DNA from: Arenibacter sp. P308M17 | Lineage (GTDB): Bacteria; Bacteroidota; Bacteroidia; Flavobacteriales; Flavobacteriaceae | Assembly: GCF_003426735.1 (NCBI RefSeq) | Contig: NZ_QVON01000002.1 | Location: 434,001-498,000 of the forward strand | Reading direction: 5' to 3' | Length of the DNA stretch: 64,000 bases | Shown: positions 1 to 9,912 of the stretch, piece after piece | Layout: every line of letters starts with the position of its first letter | Position numbering within the stretch: position 1 is the stretch's first letter | Notes under the pieces: model-generated | Told to the model about the DNA's origin: nothing | Database searches by the model: none | Seen by the model: the letters and a program-made list of their open reading frames with translations, nothing else | Translations under genes and position numbers: made by a program

Positions 1-1
1 G

Positions 2-1741
2 GATTGGTGTTGTTTACCTGAGTTTGATTCTTCTTCCATATTTGCAAAAATCCTTGATGATGAAATAGGTGGCAGCTTTGAAATACTTGTGGATGATACC
101 TACACCATAGAACAAAGATACATCCCCCTCACCGCAATCCTGGTCACAAAATTCACCGATGGGGCAAATAGTTTTGAGTTACAGGATTTTATGCCCCGCT
201 ACCACAAGCAAAATGGTGGCCATAATGCACCCCCGGAAATTATCCGGTACATAAAACACAATTCAGGCAAACCCGTTTTCCGGGTATTGTACAATCCCAA
301 ATTGGAATACGCCATGGGGAAAACAAATACCTATATCAAAGAAAATTTTATTGCCAGTTTGACCCATGAAATAAAATTCGACACCTTTTTTCTTTACACC
401 TCCTTCAACAAGGAAAATATAATTGCCCAAAGTGAGATAGTTTTGGAGAGCGACGGCTATTTTCTGCTGGGATACAATGAAAAGATATTCGAACCCACTT
501 TGGAGAGGGTGTATCTGGAACTGGAGCGCACCAAGGTCTATTGGTTAAATTGGTCGAGCAAGACACCTACCTACAAGAAATATGATGCCGAGATCAAGAG
601 AAGTGCCCTGACCTTAAAAATGTTGAGTTATGACAAGTCCGGGGCGGTTCTCGCCGCTGCAACAACCTCACTACCGGAAACTATTGGGGAGGTTAGAAAT
701 TGGGATTATCGCTTTTGTTGGATTAGGGATGCCTCCATGGTAATAAAGGTAGTAGGTAAACTAGGGCATAAGAATATAGCTAAACGCTATCTGCAATTCA
801 TCATTGACCTTATTCCCGATAAGGATGAGAAATTGCAGATTATGTACGGTATCAACAAAGAAAAAATGTTGACGGAAGAAACTTTGGACCATTTGCAAGG
901 GTACAAGGGTTCAAAACCCGTAAGAATAGGGAATGCGGCCTACAAACAGCGTCAGAACGATATTTATGGGATCCTGATGGACGTTATACATACCCAATTG
1001 GAAAAATTTGATACGGAAATAGAGAACGGGGAAGAGCTATGGGGAATTACCAAGGGTATCGTTTGGATCGTAAATAAGCATTGGCAAGAAGCCGATAAGG
1101 GGATATGGGAATTCCGTACGGAAGATAGACATTTTACGTTTTCAAAAATCCTTTGCTGGACGGCTATCGACAGGGCCATTAAAGTGGCCGAACTTTTTGG
1201 AAAGCAACGAAAATTGGATAAATGGCGTACTCTGGAAAAACAGATCAGGGAAGATATCCATAATCACGCATGGAACGAAGAAAAACAGGCCTTTACACAA
1301 TCCTATGGGTCACCACATTTGGATGCCTCCGTCCTACTCATGGAATCCTACGGCTTTATTGATCCCAAAGACCCTAAATACGTAAGCACGGTATTGGCCA
1401 TTGAAAGGGAATTGTGCAATGACGGATTGTTATACCGGTATAAAAATGAGGATGACTTTGGATTGCCCTCCTCATCGTTTACCATTTGTACCTTTTGGTT
1501 TATAAATAGTCTATTCAAGATAGGCCACGAAAAAAAGGCTATGGAACACTTTGATCAATTGTTGGGCTACAGCAACCATTTGGGGCTGTTCAGCGAGGAT
1601 ATCGACTTTAAGACCAAGAGGTTACTGGGGAACTTCCCTCAGGCCTATTCCCATTTGGCTTTGATAGAATGTGCCATGAACTTCTCCAAAAAACACAGTG
1701 AAATGGAAATTTTGGAGTCCCTGCAGGACCAGGACAAGTGA
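2..1741 (+). CDS. Glycoside hydrolase family 15 protein (glucoamylase/trehalase-like), 5' end outside window
   Basis: Probable inverting alpha-glucosidase of family GH15, which contains glucoamylases and bacterial trehalases; likely cytoplasmic because no signal peptide fits the family N-terminus. The reading frame is open to the window edge and the first visible residues, DWCCLPEFDS, are the usual GH15 N-terminal motif, so a GTG at 89 is not the start and only a short 5' piece is missing. Family marks: RNWDYRFCWIRDASM near the middle, then GIWEFR followed by HFTFSKILCW (general acid region), and near the C-terminus GLFSEDID followed by GNFPQAYSHLALI (general base region). 579 residues are visible, close to full family length. 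In flavobacteria such genes often follow a trehalose-6-phosphate synthase gene; that neighbour would lie outside the window. Substrate (trehalose or alpha-glucan) cannot be decided here. Confidence 0.9.
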   Translation, partial: DWCCLPEFDSSSIFAKILDDEIGGSFEILVDDTYTIEQRYIPLTAILVTKFTDGANSFELQDFMPRYHKQNGGHNAPPEIIRYIKHNSGKPVFRVLYNPKLEYAMGKTNTYIKENFIASLTHEIKFDTFFLYTSFNKENIIAQSEIVLESDGYFLLGYNEKIFEPTLERVYLELERTKVYWLNWSSKTPTYKKYDAEIKRSALTLKMLSYDKSGAVLAAATTSLPETIGEVRNWDYRFCWIRDASMVIKVVGKLGHKNIAKRYLQFIIDLIPDKDEKLQIMYGINKEKMLTEETLDHLQGYKGSKPVRIGNAAYKQRQNDIYGILMDVIHTQLEKFDTEIENGEELWGITKGIVWIVNKHWQEADKGIWEFRTEDRHFTFSKILCWTAIDRAIKVAELFGKQRKLDKWRTLEKQIREDIHNHAWNEEKQAFTQSYGSPHLDASVLLMESYGFIDPKDPKYVSTVLAIERELCNDGLLYRYKNEDDFGLPSSSFTICTFWFINSLFKIGHEKKAMEHFDQLLGYSNHLGLFSEDIDFKTKRLLGNFPQAYSHLALIECAMNFSKKHSEMEILESLQDQDK

Positions 1742-1938
1742 TGCCTTGCTCCATAGAAGGGCAAAAGGCAATTTCTAGGGATCGGTTAAATGATGATCAA
1801 GAGTTGAATGGAGATAATTAACAATCAAGATATCCACCTTTGTAAATGATATTGCTTAAGTATGGTTAGACCTTACTTTACTTATTGCAATAAGAATAAT
1901 AGAAATTGAAAAAATAATTAGACAGTAGTTTAGATTAT

Positions 1939-1960
1939 CAAAAAGAGGCTATTATAGCCT
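1939..1960 (-). terminator. Rho-independent terminator for the TIGR02757 gene
   Basis: On the minus strand AGGCTA-TAA-TAGCCT forms a 6-bp stem and is followed at once by CTTTTT. It lies 23 bases past the stop codon of the minus-strand gene ending at 1984. The rest of the 242-base gap between the convergent genes shows no coding potential. Confidence 0.6.
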
Positions 1961-1983
1961 TATGAACATATAAGGGTAAAAAA

Positions 1984-2748
1984 TTAGAATCCTTCAAAAA
2001 CACCCAGACCAAATAAGGCAAAATCGTACTTTACCGGGTCTGAAGGATCCAATTTTCTAAGATTGGCATCCAATTCCGCCAAGGCCTTAGCGTCATTCTG
2101 TCTGCGCTGGATCAGGCCAAGTTTACGGGCCACATTGCCCGAGTGGACATCCAAGGGACATGACAGTTGTGAAGGCAAAACCCGATCCCAGATTCCAAAA
2201 TCTACCCCGTTACCATCATTTCTTACCATCCAGCGCAAGAACATATTGATCCGTTTGGCCGCAGAACCCTTCTGTGGGTCGGAAACATGCTTAGTGGTTC
2301 TTGGTTGGTGGTCCAGTTCAAAGAATATCCTCTTAAAGTTGGAGATGGACATTGGCATGGAATTTATATCCCCTCTTAAAGCAAATGTATTCTCCAATCC
2401 CCCATGCCGGTTGTAGATATTGTTCAAACTGCGTATAAAATATGTAAGGTCCGCCCCGTTAAAAGTTCTATGTACAAATTCCTGCAGTATTTCCAGGTCA
2501 TTTGCCCCATGGTTCATTACAAAGTCGAAAGGGGAATTCTCCAAGAGTTCCATCATTCGTCCAGCATTGTTGATGATACTTTTTCTATTGCCCCATGCAA
2601 TGGTAGCGGTCAAGAACCCACTGATCTCAATATCTTCCTTTTTGGTAAATCCATGTGGTATTTGAAGGGGGTCTGTAGACAAAAAATCCGGCCGATTGTA
2701 TTGTGCTACCTTGGCATCCAAAAATTCTTTCAGTTCTTCCTGCGTCAT
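1984..2748 (-). CDS. TIGR02757 / DUF2400 family protein
   Basis: Member of an uncharacterised bacterial family (TIGR02757, DUF2400) known from Bacteroidota, spirochaetes and some proteobacteria; 254 residues is full length. Recognised from the N-terminal region (YNRPDFLSTDPLQIPHGF, then DIEISGFLTATIAWGNR) and the C-terminal block PLDVHSGNVARKLGL followed by a DPVKYDFALFGLGV ending. There is no signal peptide or membrane segment, so it is cytoplasmic. The gene starts 26 bases after the ABC ATPase gene on the same strand and is probably co-transcribed with it. The alpha-helical character and the 'DVHSG..ARKLGL' region recall DNA glycosylase-type folds, but that is only an impression. Function unknown. 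Confidence 0.85.
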   Translation of the reverse strand: MTQEELKEFLDAKVAQYNRPDFLSTDPLQIPHGFTKKEDIEISGFLTATIAWGNRKSIINNAGRMMELLENSPFDFVMNHGANDLEILQEFVHRTFNGADLTYFIRSLNNIYNRHGGLENTFALRGDINSMPMSISNFKRIFFELDHQPRTTKHVSDPQKGSAAKRINMFLRWMVRNDGNGVDFGIWDRVLPSQLSCPLDVHSGNVARKLGLIQRRQNDAKALAELDANLRKLDPSDPVKYDFALFGLGVFEGF

Positions 2749-2774
2749 TCAAAAGTAAAATCAAAAAAATATAA

Positions 2775-3440
2775 TCATCGAGTAATGGAGCCATCCACCA
2801 TGGTCAGTTTTCTATCGGCCATATCGGCAAGTTCCCCGTTATGGGTTACAATGACAAAAGTTTGTCCAAAGGTATCCCGAAGATCGAAGAACAATTTATG
2901 GAGGTTATCGGCGCTCTCGGAATCCAAATTACCACTGGGTTCGTCCGCAAAAATAACGGAAGGCTTGTTCACCAAGGCCCTTGCGACCGCCACCCGTTGT
3001 TGCTCGCCTCCGGAAAGTTCATTGGGCTTGTGCTGCAACCTATGGGAAAGCCCCAGAAACTCCAGAAGTTCCGTGGCCCTTAATTCTGCCTTCTCCTTTT
3101 TTGTCCCCTTAATAAATGCCGGGATACAAACGTTTTCCAAGGCCGTAAACTCTGGTAGCAACTGATGGAATTGAAAAATGAAACCAATATGGCTATTTCT
3201 AAATTTGGCCATGGCCCTGTCCGATAATTTGGTTACGTCCACATCATTGATAAACAAGGTACTGTCATTCTTATTGCTTAGGGTATCCAAAGTACCCAGG
3301 ATTTGTAGGAGCGTGGTTTTACCAGCTCCGGAAGGGCCAACGATACTTACCACTTCTCCTTTTTTAATATGCAGATCAACCGCCTTTAGTACTTGGAGAT
3401 TGCCGTAAAACTTATTGATATTTGTAGCCTTGATCATCAT
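2775..3440 (-). CDS. ABC transporter ATP-binding protein, LolD-like
   Basis: ATPase subunit of an ABC transporter of the LolD/MacB subfamily, which in Gram-negative bacteria drives lipoprotein release or efflux through a FtsX-type permease. Walker A GPSGAGKT lies at residues 35-42, the signature LSGGEQQR from 142, and Walker B with its Glu at [12 protein letters not shown] (about 162-173); the H-loop is VTHN. 221 residues is the usual size. No permease gene is adjacent; in Bacteroidota LolCE-type permeases are often encoded elsewhere. Two start Met codons are in tandem and either could be used. Assignment as LolD rests on subfamily likeness, so the transported substrate is not proven. Confidence 0.85.
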   Translation of the reverse strand: MMIKATNINKFYGNLQVLKAVDLHIKKGEVVSIVGPSGAGKTTLLQILGTLDTLSNKNDSTLFINDVDVTKLSDRAMAKFRNSHIGFIFQFHQLLPEFTALENVCIPAFIKGTKKEKAELRATELLEFLGLSHRLQHKPNELSGGEQQRVAVARALVNKPSVIFADEPSGNLDSESADNLHKLFFDLRDTFGQTFVIVTHNGELADMADRKLTMVDGSITR

Positions 3441-3645
3441 TTTAAATTATGGGTTGAAAGTAAACATTACCAAGAAGAATACAAAATAGTTATTTGCCAT
3501 ACGGCCATTTATTACCCAACTTAAAGGTAACATTTAAACCCTGTTCCTATTGAAATAAATCTTATTGGATATTCTTTTTAAAGTAATAGGGTAATGATTA
3601 TATTGTGAGGGCGACAAAATGATACATAAATTGGAATAGGCTTTT

Positions 3646-4245
3646 ATGACACAATATAGAAATTTGGAAGAATACAATCTGGAAATTACCGATGAGGTCA
3701 AATCCAGATACTCATCTATTATCAATGAAATAGGGGAGGACCTCAATAGGGACGGACTCTTAAAGACTCCGGAAAGAGCGGCGAAGGCCATGCTTTTTTT
3801 AACCCAAGGATACAAACAGGATGCCGTAGAAATTCTGAAAGGAGCTATGTTTAAGGAGTCCTACAATGAAATGGTAATTATTAAGGACATTGAAGTGTAT
3901 TCCTTATGCGAGCACCATATGCTACCTTTTTTCGGCAAGGCCCACATAGCCTATATTCCGAACGGCCATATTGTTGGTCTGAGCAAAATACCCCGGGTGG
4001 TAGATGTTTTTGCAAGACGGTTACAGGTTCAGGAGCGACTTACCAATGATATTCTGGAGTGCATTAACAGTACTTTAAAACCTCAAGGTGTGGCTGTGGT
4101 CATAGAAGCCTCACATATGTGTATGATGATGAGGGGAGTACAAAAACAAAATTCGGTAACCACTACTTCGGGCTTTAGAGGTCAGTTTGAGAAAATAGAA
4201 ACAAGGAACGAGTTTTTGAAATTGATAAGTTCAAAATTATCTTAG
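3646..4245 (+). CDS. folE: GTP cyclohydrolase I
   Basis: Converts GTP to 7,8-dihydroneopterin triphosphate, the first step of folate (and tetrahydrobiopterin-type) synthesis; a cytoplasmic homodecamer. The zinc site is visible: Cys88 and His91 in SLCEHHM and Cys159 in SHMCMMMRG. The block [24 protein letters not shown] is the family signature region. 199 residues and an ATG start fit the family. The upstream 205-base gap to the divergent ABC ATPase gene holds the promoters, but I cannot point to an exact TAnnTTTG box. The small membrane-protein gene follows within 80 bases on the same strand. Confidence 0.97.
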   Translation: MTQYRNLEEYNLEITDEVKSRYSSIINEIGEDLNRDGLLKTPERAAKAMLFLTQGYKQDAVEILKGAMFKESYNEMVIIKDIEVYSLCEHHMLPFFGKAHIAYIPNGHIVGLSKIPRVVDVFARRLQVQERLTNDILECINSTLKPQGVAVVIEASHMCMMMRGVQKQNSVTTTSGFRGQFEKIETRNEFLKLISSKLS

Positions 4246-4320
4246 GCCCCTATGCGATGAATGGGGCAATACTTAGGCATCTTATTTGATTTAAAAACAG
4301 TTGTAAATTATTTTGAAGAT

Positions 4321-4623
4321 ATGTCCACCTTGAAAGAACATAAATTAAGAAATCTATTTTTAGGATTGCTTTTTGACGGAATAGGAATGCTCTCTTTTGT
4401 TATTCCCGGGATCGGCGAATTTTCCGATGTGATCTGGGCTCCCGTTGCAGGTTGGTTAATGACGAGAATGTACAAGGGCAAGATTGGGCGGGCCGCTGGG
4501 GTAATTACCTTTATAGAGGAAATGGTACCTGGCCTGGACATTGTTCCAACCTTTACCATAATGTGGTTTTATACCTATCTTTTTAAGTCCGCCAAAAATG
4601 AACAGGTAATATCGGCCAAGTAA
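4321..4623 (+). CDS. Small membrane protein, uncharacterised
   Basis: Not recognised as a named family. About 100 residues beginning MSTLKEHKLRN, with two or three hydrophobic segments (around FLGLLFDGIGMLSFVIPG, then VAGWLMTRMYK, then IVPTFTIMWFYTYLF), so an inner-membrane protein. An earlier in-frame ATG at 4261 would add 20 residues; I prefer the second ATG because the basic N-terminus then runs directly into the first hydrophobic stretch. It follows folE on the same strand and precedes the sulfite-oxidase-like genes. Confidence 0.65.
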   Translation: MSTLKEHKLRNLFLGLLFDGIGMLSFVIPGIGEFSDVIWAPVAGWLMTRMYKGKIGRAAGVITFIEEMVPGLDIVPTFTIMWFYTYLFKSAKNEQVISAK

Positions 4624-4740
4624 ATTGATAGTCCTGTTTTCATAGATACTGCAGATCCTTTAAAATCTATTAAGCAACCAATGTTACTTAAGTTTTCGGA
4701 TATCTTTCTTAGATTTATCCAGTGTAATAATTTTAAGTAA

Positions 4741-5961
4741 ATGAGAAGAAGAAATTTTGTCAAAAAAACCAGCTTGGGTTCTTTGGCAGGAATACTTGGT
4801 TTGGATATCGTATTTGGTGCTAAAATCCCGGAAAACTATACGCTGTTGGGACTTCAGGATCCGGATCCATTCACTATGTTCCACAAGGATAAGGAAATGG
4901 TAGTCTTAAATAGCAAACCATGGAATATGGAGGCGGTGGCCCATGTGTTGGACGATAGGATTACGCCAAATAAATATATGTTTATCCGAAACAATGGACT
5001 GGTTCCTGAAAATATTGATGCCAAAACATGGTCCATAACTTTTGATGGGGAATCCGTTAAGGAAAGTAAAACGTTCACCTTGGAAGAACTAAAATCTAAA
5101 TTCCCCCATCACACCTATCAACTTACTTTAGAATGTGGGGGCAATGGGAGGAGCGAATTTGACCCACCTGCCAAGGGAAACCAATGGACAATAGGAGCCG
5201 TGGGCTGTGCCAATTGGACAGGGGTCCGTTTAAAAGATGTACTTAAAGATGTTGGCATTAAGGACGATGCCGTATATATAGGCTATCATGCGGCAGACCT
5301 GCACTTGAGCAGGGATCCCAACAAAGAGCCTATATCCAGGGGAGTGCCCATATCCAAGGCCCTACAGGACGAAACCTTATTGGCCTTTAAAATGAACGGC
5401 GAAGATATTCCTATGGTACACGGGCATCCCTTGCGCCTGGTCTGTGGCGGATGGCCTGCTTCAACTTCGGGGAAATGGATCAATAGGATCAGTGTGCGAA
5501 ATATTGTCCATGATGGAGAAAAGATGACAGGTTCCTCCTATAAAGTTCCCTGTAATCCAGTTGCTCCAGGGGAAAAAGTGAAGGAGGAGGACATGTGTAT
5601 TATAGAATCCATGCCCGTTAAATCCCTAATTACCTACCCCAAATCCGGGGCCATGATTCCCAAGGGAAAAAGTTTAAATATCAGGGGACATGCCTGGGCC
5701 GGGGAATTGGAAATTTCCAAGGTGTCCTATTCCATCGACTTCGGAGCTACCTGGTCCGAATGTGCCTTGGAAAAACCTGTGAACCGCCTTGCATGGCAGC
5801 ATTTTAAAACAAGTATAAATTTTCCAAAATCCGGATATTACGAGGTTTGGGCCCGGGCTACAGATGCCAATGGGGTAAGCCAACCCATGCTCTTGCCGGG
5901 ATGGAACCCAAAGGGATACCTAAACAACGCATGCCACAGGATTGCCATAAAAGTAAGTTAA
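4741..5961 (+). CDS. Sulfite oxidase-like molybdopterin enzyme (SorA-type)
   Basis: Molybdenum-cofactor oxidoreductase of the sulfite oxidase family, exported by the Tat route. The N-terminus MRRRNFVKK followed by a hydrophobic stretch is a Tat-like signal. The Moco-binding domain includes the conserved Cys132 in LECGGNGR, the block GCANWTGVRLKDVL, and SRGVPISKA; residues from about 290 on form the Ig-like Moco dimerisation domain (YPKSGAMIPKG, then RGHAWAGE and SIDFGATWSECAL). 406 residues is normal for a SorA-type protein without a haem b domain. The next gene, a one-haem cytochrome c, starts at the very next base, which is the sorA-sorB arrangement: electrons from sulfite would pass to that cytochrome. 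Sulfite as substrate is inferred from family and context. Confidence 0.88.
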   Translation: MRRRNFVKKTSLGSLAGILGLDIVFGAKIPENYTLLGLQDPDPFTMFHKDKEMVVLNSKPWNMEAVAHVLDDRITPNKYMFIRNNGLVPENIDAKTWSITFDGESVKESKTFTLEELKSKFPHHTYQLTLECGGNGRSEFDPPAKGNQWTIGAVGCANWTGVRLKDVLKDVGIKDDAVYIGYHAADLHLSRDPNKEPISRGVPISKALQDETLLAFKMNGEDIPMVHGHPLRLVCGGWPASTSGKWINRISVRNIVHDGEKMTGSSYKVPCNPVAPGEKVKEEDMCIIESMPVKSLITYPKSGAMIPKGKSLNIRGHAWAGELEISKVSYSIDFGATWSECALEKPVNRLAWQHFKTSINFPKSGYYEVWARATDANGVSQPMLLPGWNPKGYLNNACHRIAIKVS

Positions 5962-6444
5962 ATGAGCAAGCAGGATAATTTCAGAAAACAGGTCAAATCT
6001 ATCTATAGCATTTTGGTAGTATCATTTATTATGGTTCTCCTAATAGGGGCGTTGGGGGTTATGTATATGATAGACCCGTCCGTATTTTCATATAAAAAGG
6101 ATACTCCAGATTCAAAAGTCGTTAATGTAAGTCCCGAAAATGATGACCGGGACAAAATAGAAAATGGTATCCACCTAAGGACAGGGCTTAAGGATGGAGA
6201 GGGTTTAATGACGGTGGTCAACAATTGCACCAATTGTCATTCCGCCCAATTGGTCATACAAAATAGAATGAACCAAGAGCGATGGGTAGAGACCATTCGC
6301 TGGATGCAAAAAACGCAGAATTTGTGGGATTTGGGTCCCAATGAAAAAGTCATAGTCAATTATTTGGTCACCAATTATCCTCCCAAGAGCAAGGGAAGGA
6401 GGGAAGCATTGACCAATATAGAGTGGTATCCTTTAAACGAGTAA
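5962..6444 (+). CDS. Membrane-anchored mono-haem cytochrome c (SorB-like)
   Basis: Likely electron acceptor of the upstream molybdoenzyme. An N-terminal membrane segment (about residues 13-37) anchors the protein with its C-terminal part in the periplasm; the haem motif is CTNCH at 89-93. A WVETIRWMQ stretch about 25 residues later is typical of these small cytochromes and its Met is a candidate axial ligand. The ATG directly follows the TAA of the molybdoenzyme gene, so the two are translated as a unit. 160 residues. The cognate partner role is inferred from gene order. Confidence 0.85.
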   Translation: MSKQDNFRKQVKSIYSILVVSFIMVLLIGALGVMYMIDPSVFSYKKDTPDSKVVNVSPENDDRDKIENGIHLRTGLKDGEGLMTVVNNCTNCHSAQLVIQNRMNQERWVETIRWMQKTQNLWDLGPNEKVIVNYLVTNYPPKSKGRREALTNIEWYPLNE

Positions 6445-6476
6445 TAAATAAGGGTATAACCAAAAGGAAATAGGTC

Positions 6477-7346
6477 TTGGAAAAATATTTTGAAGGTTTT
6501 GTAAATGCCCTTATCGGCACAGCGAATTGGACATGGAAATCCATAATGTTCGAGGTGCCTTGGTATACCAATTATTTTTGGGGACTTATACTAATTTCCC
6601 TAATGGTGTGGATGCTGGAAATTTTGTTTCCTTGGCGCAGGGATCAATCCATTTTTAGACGGGATTTTTGGTTGGACGGCTTTTATATGTTCTTTAACTT
6701 TTTCCTTTTTGCCATTGCTATAAGCGGCTTTTACAAGTTATTGGGCCTTCTTTTTAAGGATTTGGGAATAAGGCAAGATACCCTTGCCCTTATGGATATG
6801 TCCCTATTTCCCGGTTGGGTTCAATTATTGGTCTTTTTCCTTGTTTTGGATTTTGTACAGTGGTTCACCCATATTTTGCTCCATAAATATCCGTTTTTAT
6901 GGAGGTTCCATCAAATCCACCACAGTGTCAAGGAAATGGGATTTGCGGCACATCTCAGGTACCATTGGATGGAAAATGTATTCTATAAACCCTTGAAAAC
7001 CTTTGGGGTACTGATCTTGGGCGGGTTTGAACCCGAACAGGCCTATATTGTCCATTTCTTTGCCATAGCCATAGGCCACTTCAACCACGCCAATATTAAA
7101 ATTACCTGGGGGCCACTAAAATACCTCTTAAACAACCCTGTAATGCATTTATATCATCATGCCCATGATCTGCCGGCAGGGAAGTTTGGGGTGAATTTTG
7201 GAATAAGCCTCAGTCTATGGGATTATATTTTTAGGACCAATTATATCCCCGAAGATAGTGGCACCATAGAACTTGGCTTTGAAGGGGATGAAAAAATTCC
7301 AAATTCCTTTTGGAAACAAATAACCTACGGCCTAAAAAAAATCTAG
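6477..7346 (+). CDS. Sterol desaturase / fatty acid hydroxylase family membrane protein
   Basis: Di-iron membrane oxygenase of the fatty acid hydroxylase superfamily. The histidine clusters are all present: HILLH, then FHQIHHS, then GHFNHAN and HLYHHAHD. At least four hydrophobic segments precede and surround them. The upstream in-frame stop lies 6 bases before a TTG at 6477, and the next ATG is at 6546, inside the sequence; TTG start is therefore likely, with the ATG as an alternative that would shorten the N-terminus by 23 residues. It lies 32 bases after the cytochrome gene, so it is probably in the same operon as the sulfite-oxidase-like pair, but its substrate is unknown. Confidence 0.85.
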   Translation: MEKYFEGFVNALIGTANWTWKSIMFEVPWYTNYFWGLILISLMVWMLEILFPWRRDQSIFRRDFWLDGFYMFFNFFLFAIAISGFYKLLGLLFKDLGIRQDTLALMDMSLFPGWVQLLVFFLVLDFVQWFTHILLHKYPFLWRFHQIHHSVKEMGFAAHLRYHWMENVFYKPLKTFGVLILGGFEPEQAYIVHFFAIAIGHFNHANIKITWGPLKYLLNNPVMHLYHHAHDLPAGKFGVNFGISLSLWDYIFRTNYIPEDSGTIELGFEGDEKIPNSFWKQITYGLKKI

Positions 7347-7403
7347 GCCATAGGTATTTGACTAAGTAATAAATGTTACTCCCTATTTGAAATTAAGCCT
7401 ATC

Positions 7404-9674
7404 CTATAATAGAATGTTCAGCCCTACAACAACCGATCTTCCCATATTTGGAATATTGTCACTTTTTAAACGGGATAGATGGGCAATGTATCTTTTGTTC
7501 AAGAGGTTATTGGCACTGAATGTAATATTCATCGCCTTTTTTAGGAATTTAATGTCCCCCCCGAATCCTGCATTTAAAAGGGAATAACCAGGGGATATGG
7601 TTTCAAAAGTACCTACTTTCCCTTGCTTAAAGGTGCTGTTTAAGGTAACAAAGGCATTGGACCTTGGCCACCATCCCCTTACATTGTTAAATTCTACCCT
7701 AAAGGTATTGGTCAACTTATTGGCAGGTATAAGGGGTAAGGGATCACCGGTCCGTAATTCCCCGAACACCGTTTGATAACTACTTTCTATATGTAACCAA
7801 TCGTACGGATGGGGGTGCAAATGAAATCCAATTTCCCCTCCGTATAGTGTAGCATCCTGTTGTAGGTAGTTGTATACAGGGGTTTCATCCATAAAGGTTC
7901 CAGTGGGTGCAATAAAGATATAATCCCTAATACTGTTATGAAAACCATTTAGAAAAAACTCATAGTGCTCATTCTGAAATTCCATGGCCAGATCTATCTG
8001 AAGATTTTGTTCGTTCTTGAGGTTTGCATTTCCAACTTCAAACCTATTGGTCCCCTCATGGCTCCCATAGGAGGTCAGTTCTGCCAAATTGGGGGCCCGA
8101 AACCCAGTAGCCAAATTGATTCTAGCTGTAAACTGCTCTGAAATATTGTTCTTATATCCCAAGGCGCCATTAAAACTATTAAAATTTCGTTTTAATGTGG
8201 CAATATATCCTTCTTCCCCGCTAATACCATAGGCCTGTCCGTCTATTTGCCTATGGTCATAGCGCAATCCCACTTGAAAATCGTTATTTTGATCAAGGTG
8301 AAAATGTGTGGTTCCCAAAAACCCTATATCCTGGGTGGTTGCATCCGGTATTAAAATCTCTTCCCCGAAATTTTTGTTGGTTTGATGGATTCCCTGCACT
8401 CCTATTACGGTTTCAAACCTATTCCATTCAGGTAAGTGGTATTGTAGGTTGTAATTATAGGTGTTGAGTTCCATATCCAAGGCGGCTCCCTCATGTTCCC
8501 CAAGTTCTTCCCCATGTTCTTCTTCACCTTCCCCATGGTCATGGTGGTGCTCTTCAAATTCTTTGCGATTATTTGCAATATACCCTAAGGTGATGTCCAA
8601 ATTTGAATTGTTAAAGAATATTTTGGTATTGGAACTCAAAATATGATTGTCCAGTTTTTGATAGGGCAAATCAGGTATCCTAGTGGTGGTCTGCAATCCT
8701 ACCTCTTCCGGAATCCCTAAATTGGATTGGTTATAATTATACCTGATCTCACTCTTAAAGGAGGTTGCCTGATACCCTAAACCTGCTTTTAAATCTTTTT
8801 CGTTGAATCTGGAATTGGTCGCCCTGTTGCCATCCCCACCTAAATAATCTACATGATTGTTAGTGGCCAATCTTAAAAGATATTTAAATCTTTCCCCTGA
8901 AGTCCTAATGCCAACTCCACTATTTATGCCCTGTGTATTGGTATTGTAATTAAGGTTTATATCTCCTTCGGTTCTTTTAGGGGCCGCAAATTTTTCAGGG
9001 TTTAAATAAAGTACTCCCCCCATAGCGTCAGATCCGTACAATAGGGAGGCTGGACCCTTGATTACCTCTACACTTTCTATTCCCGCTTCGTTTACACCTA
9101 GTCCGTGTTCTGCCCCAAACTGCTGGTTTTCCAACCGGATACCCTGGGTGTATACCAATACACGGTTGGAAGTGAGCCCCCTGATTACAGGTTTCCCTAT
9201 TCCTACCCCGGTGGAGACTACATCCACCCCGGGAATGGCCACTATACCTTCCGCAAGGGTAGGGGCTCCCTGGCTCTTAAGATCGGAAAGCTTTGCAAAC
9301 TCCACCTTCATAACGTTTTCGCGTTGTAGTTTATGAAAGGGTGTGGAAACAATAACTTCCTCCATTTCAATAGCACTTGGAGACAATGAAATATCCAAGG
9401 TATTGTTGCCGTTTCGTATGTTGATATTGCCTGAAAATGACTGAAAGCCGATGTAGGAGGCCACTACCTTATAGGTCCCGGTCGGTAAAGCTTCAATAAG
9501 GTACTCCCCATTACTATTGGTTATACCTCCCTTTTCCATTTGTGGAAAATATATCGTGACCTGTTCCAAGCCTTCCCGATCCTCTTTATTCACTATTTTC
9601 CCGGATAGTGTATTTTGTGAATTTACGGTTATATACGTCAATACGCAGAGCATTGACAGAATTACATTTCTCAT
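7404..9674 (-). CDS. TonB-dependent outer-membrane receptor with His-rich loop
   Basis: Outer-membrane active transporter, 756 residues. In order: signal peptide (1-19), a carboxypeptidase-D regulatory-like domain (about 21-105), the plug domain (about 115-225, with EEVIVSTPF and PGVDVVSTGVGIGKPVIRGL), and a beta-barrel ending in a terminal Leu-Leu strand (VVVGLNILL). A His/Asp/Glu-rich loop around residues 375-400 (EEHHHDHGEG and EEHGEELGEHEG) lies in an extracellular loop region and suggests a metal such as zinc or copper, free or chelated, as cargo. A 110-residue His-rich protein is encoded just upstream on the same strand. The 238-base leader between them has no coding potential; I could not recognise a Zur or Fur box in it. 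Confidence 0.92.
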   Translation of the reverse strand: MRNVILSMLCVLTYITVNSQNTLSGKIVNKEDREGLEQVTIYFPQMEKGGITNSNGEYLIEALPTGTYKVVASYIGFQSFSGNINIRNGNNTLDISLSPSAIEMEEVIVSTPFHKLQRENVMKVEFAKLSDLKSQGAPTLAEGIVAIPGVDVVSTGVGIGKPVIRGLTSNRVLVYTQGIRLENQQFGAEHGLGVNEAGIESVEVIKGPASLLYGSDAMGGVLYLNPEKFAAPKRTEGDINLNYNTNTQGINSGVGIRTSGERFKYLLRLATNNHVDYLGGDGNRATNSRFNEKDLKAGLGYQATSFKSEIRYNYNQSNLGIPEEVGLQTTTRIPDLPYQKLDNHILSSNTKIFFNNSNLDITLGYIANNRKEFEEHHHDHGEGEEEHGEELGEHEGAALDMELNTYNYNLQYHLPEWNRFETVIGVQGIHQTNKNFGEEILIPDATTQDIGFLGTTHFHLDQNNDFQVGLRYDHRQIDGQAYGISGEEGYIATLKRNFNSFNGALGYKNNISEQFTARINLATGFRAPNLAELTSYGSHEGTNRFEVGNANLKNEQNLQIDLAMEFQNEHYEFFLNGFHNSIRDYIFIAPTGTFMDETPVYNYLQQDATLYGGEIGFHLHPHPYDWLHIESSYQTVFGELRTGDPLPLIPANKLTNTFRVEFNNVRGWWPRSNAFVTLNSTFKQGKVGTFETISPGYSLLNAGFGGDIKFLKKAMNITFSANNLLNKRYIAHLSRLKSDNIPNMGRSVVVGLNILL

Positions 9675-9912
9675 TATTTTTTTATGGTAAAGAAGGGATT
9701 ACTACCTAATGGCAATTTACCTCCAAAGTTGTTTTAACAATTGTTCGGCTCTTGTACAGTGAGCCTTAAAACCTATAGAAGGCATAAATAAATTACTGAA
9801 TATTAAGGGACACGGCCAATCTACAGCATCATATGTCTTGGCCACATGTTTGGAAGTATGGTGTTCATTAGTACACCGTTGTCGTATCCATGATAAAGTT
9901 CAGTGAAAAGCA

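Noticed and set aside
2404-3165. Long plus-strand frame (about 250 codons) opposite the TIGR02757 and ABC ATPase genes
   Set aside because: It covers two well-supported minus-strand genes, has no family likeness, and its codon pattern is that of an antisense shadow.
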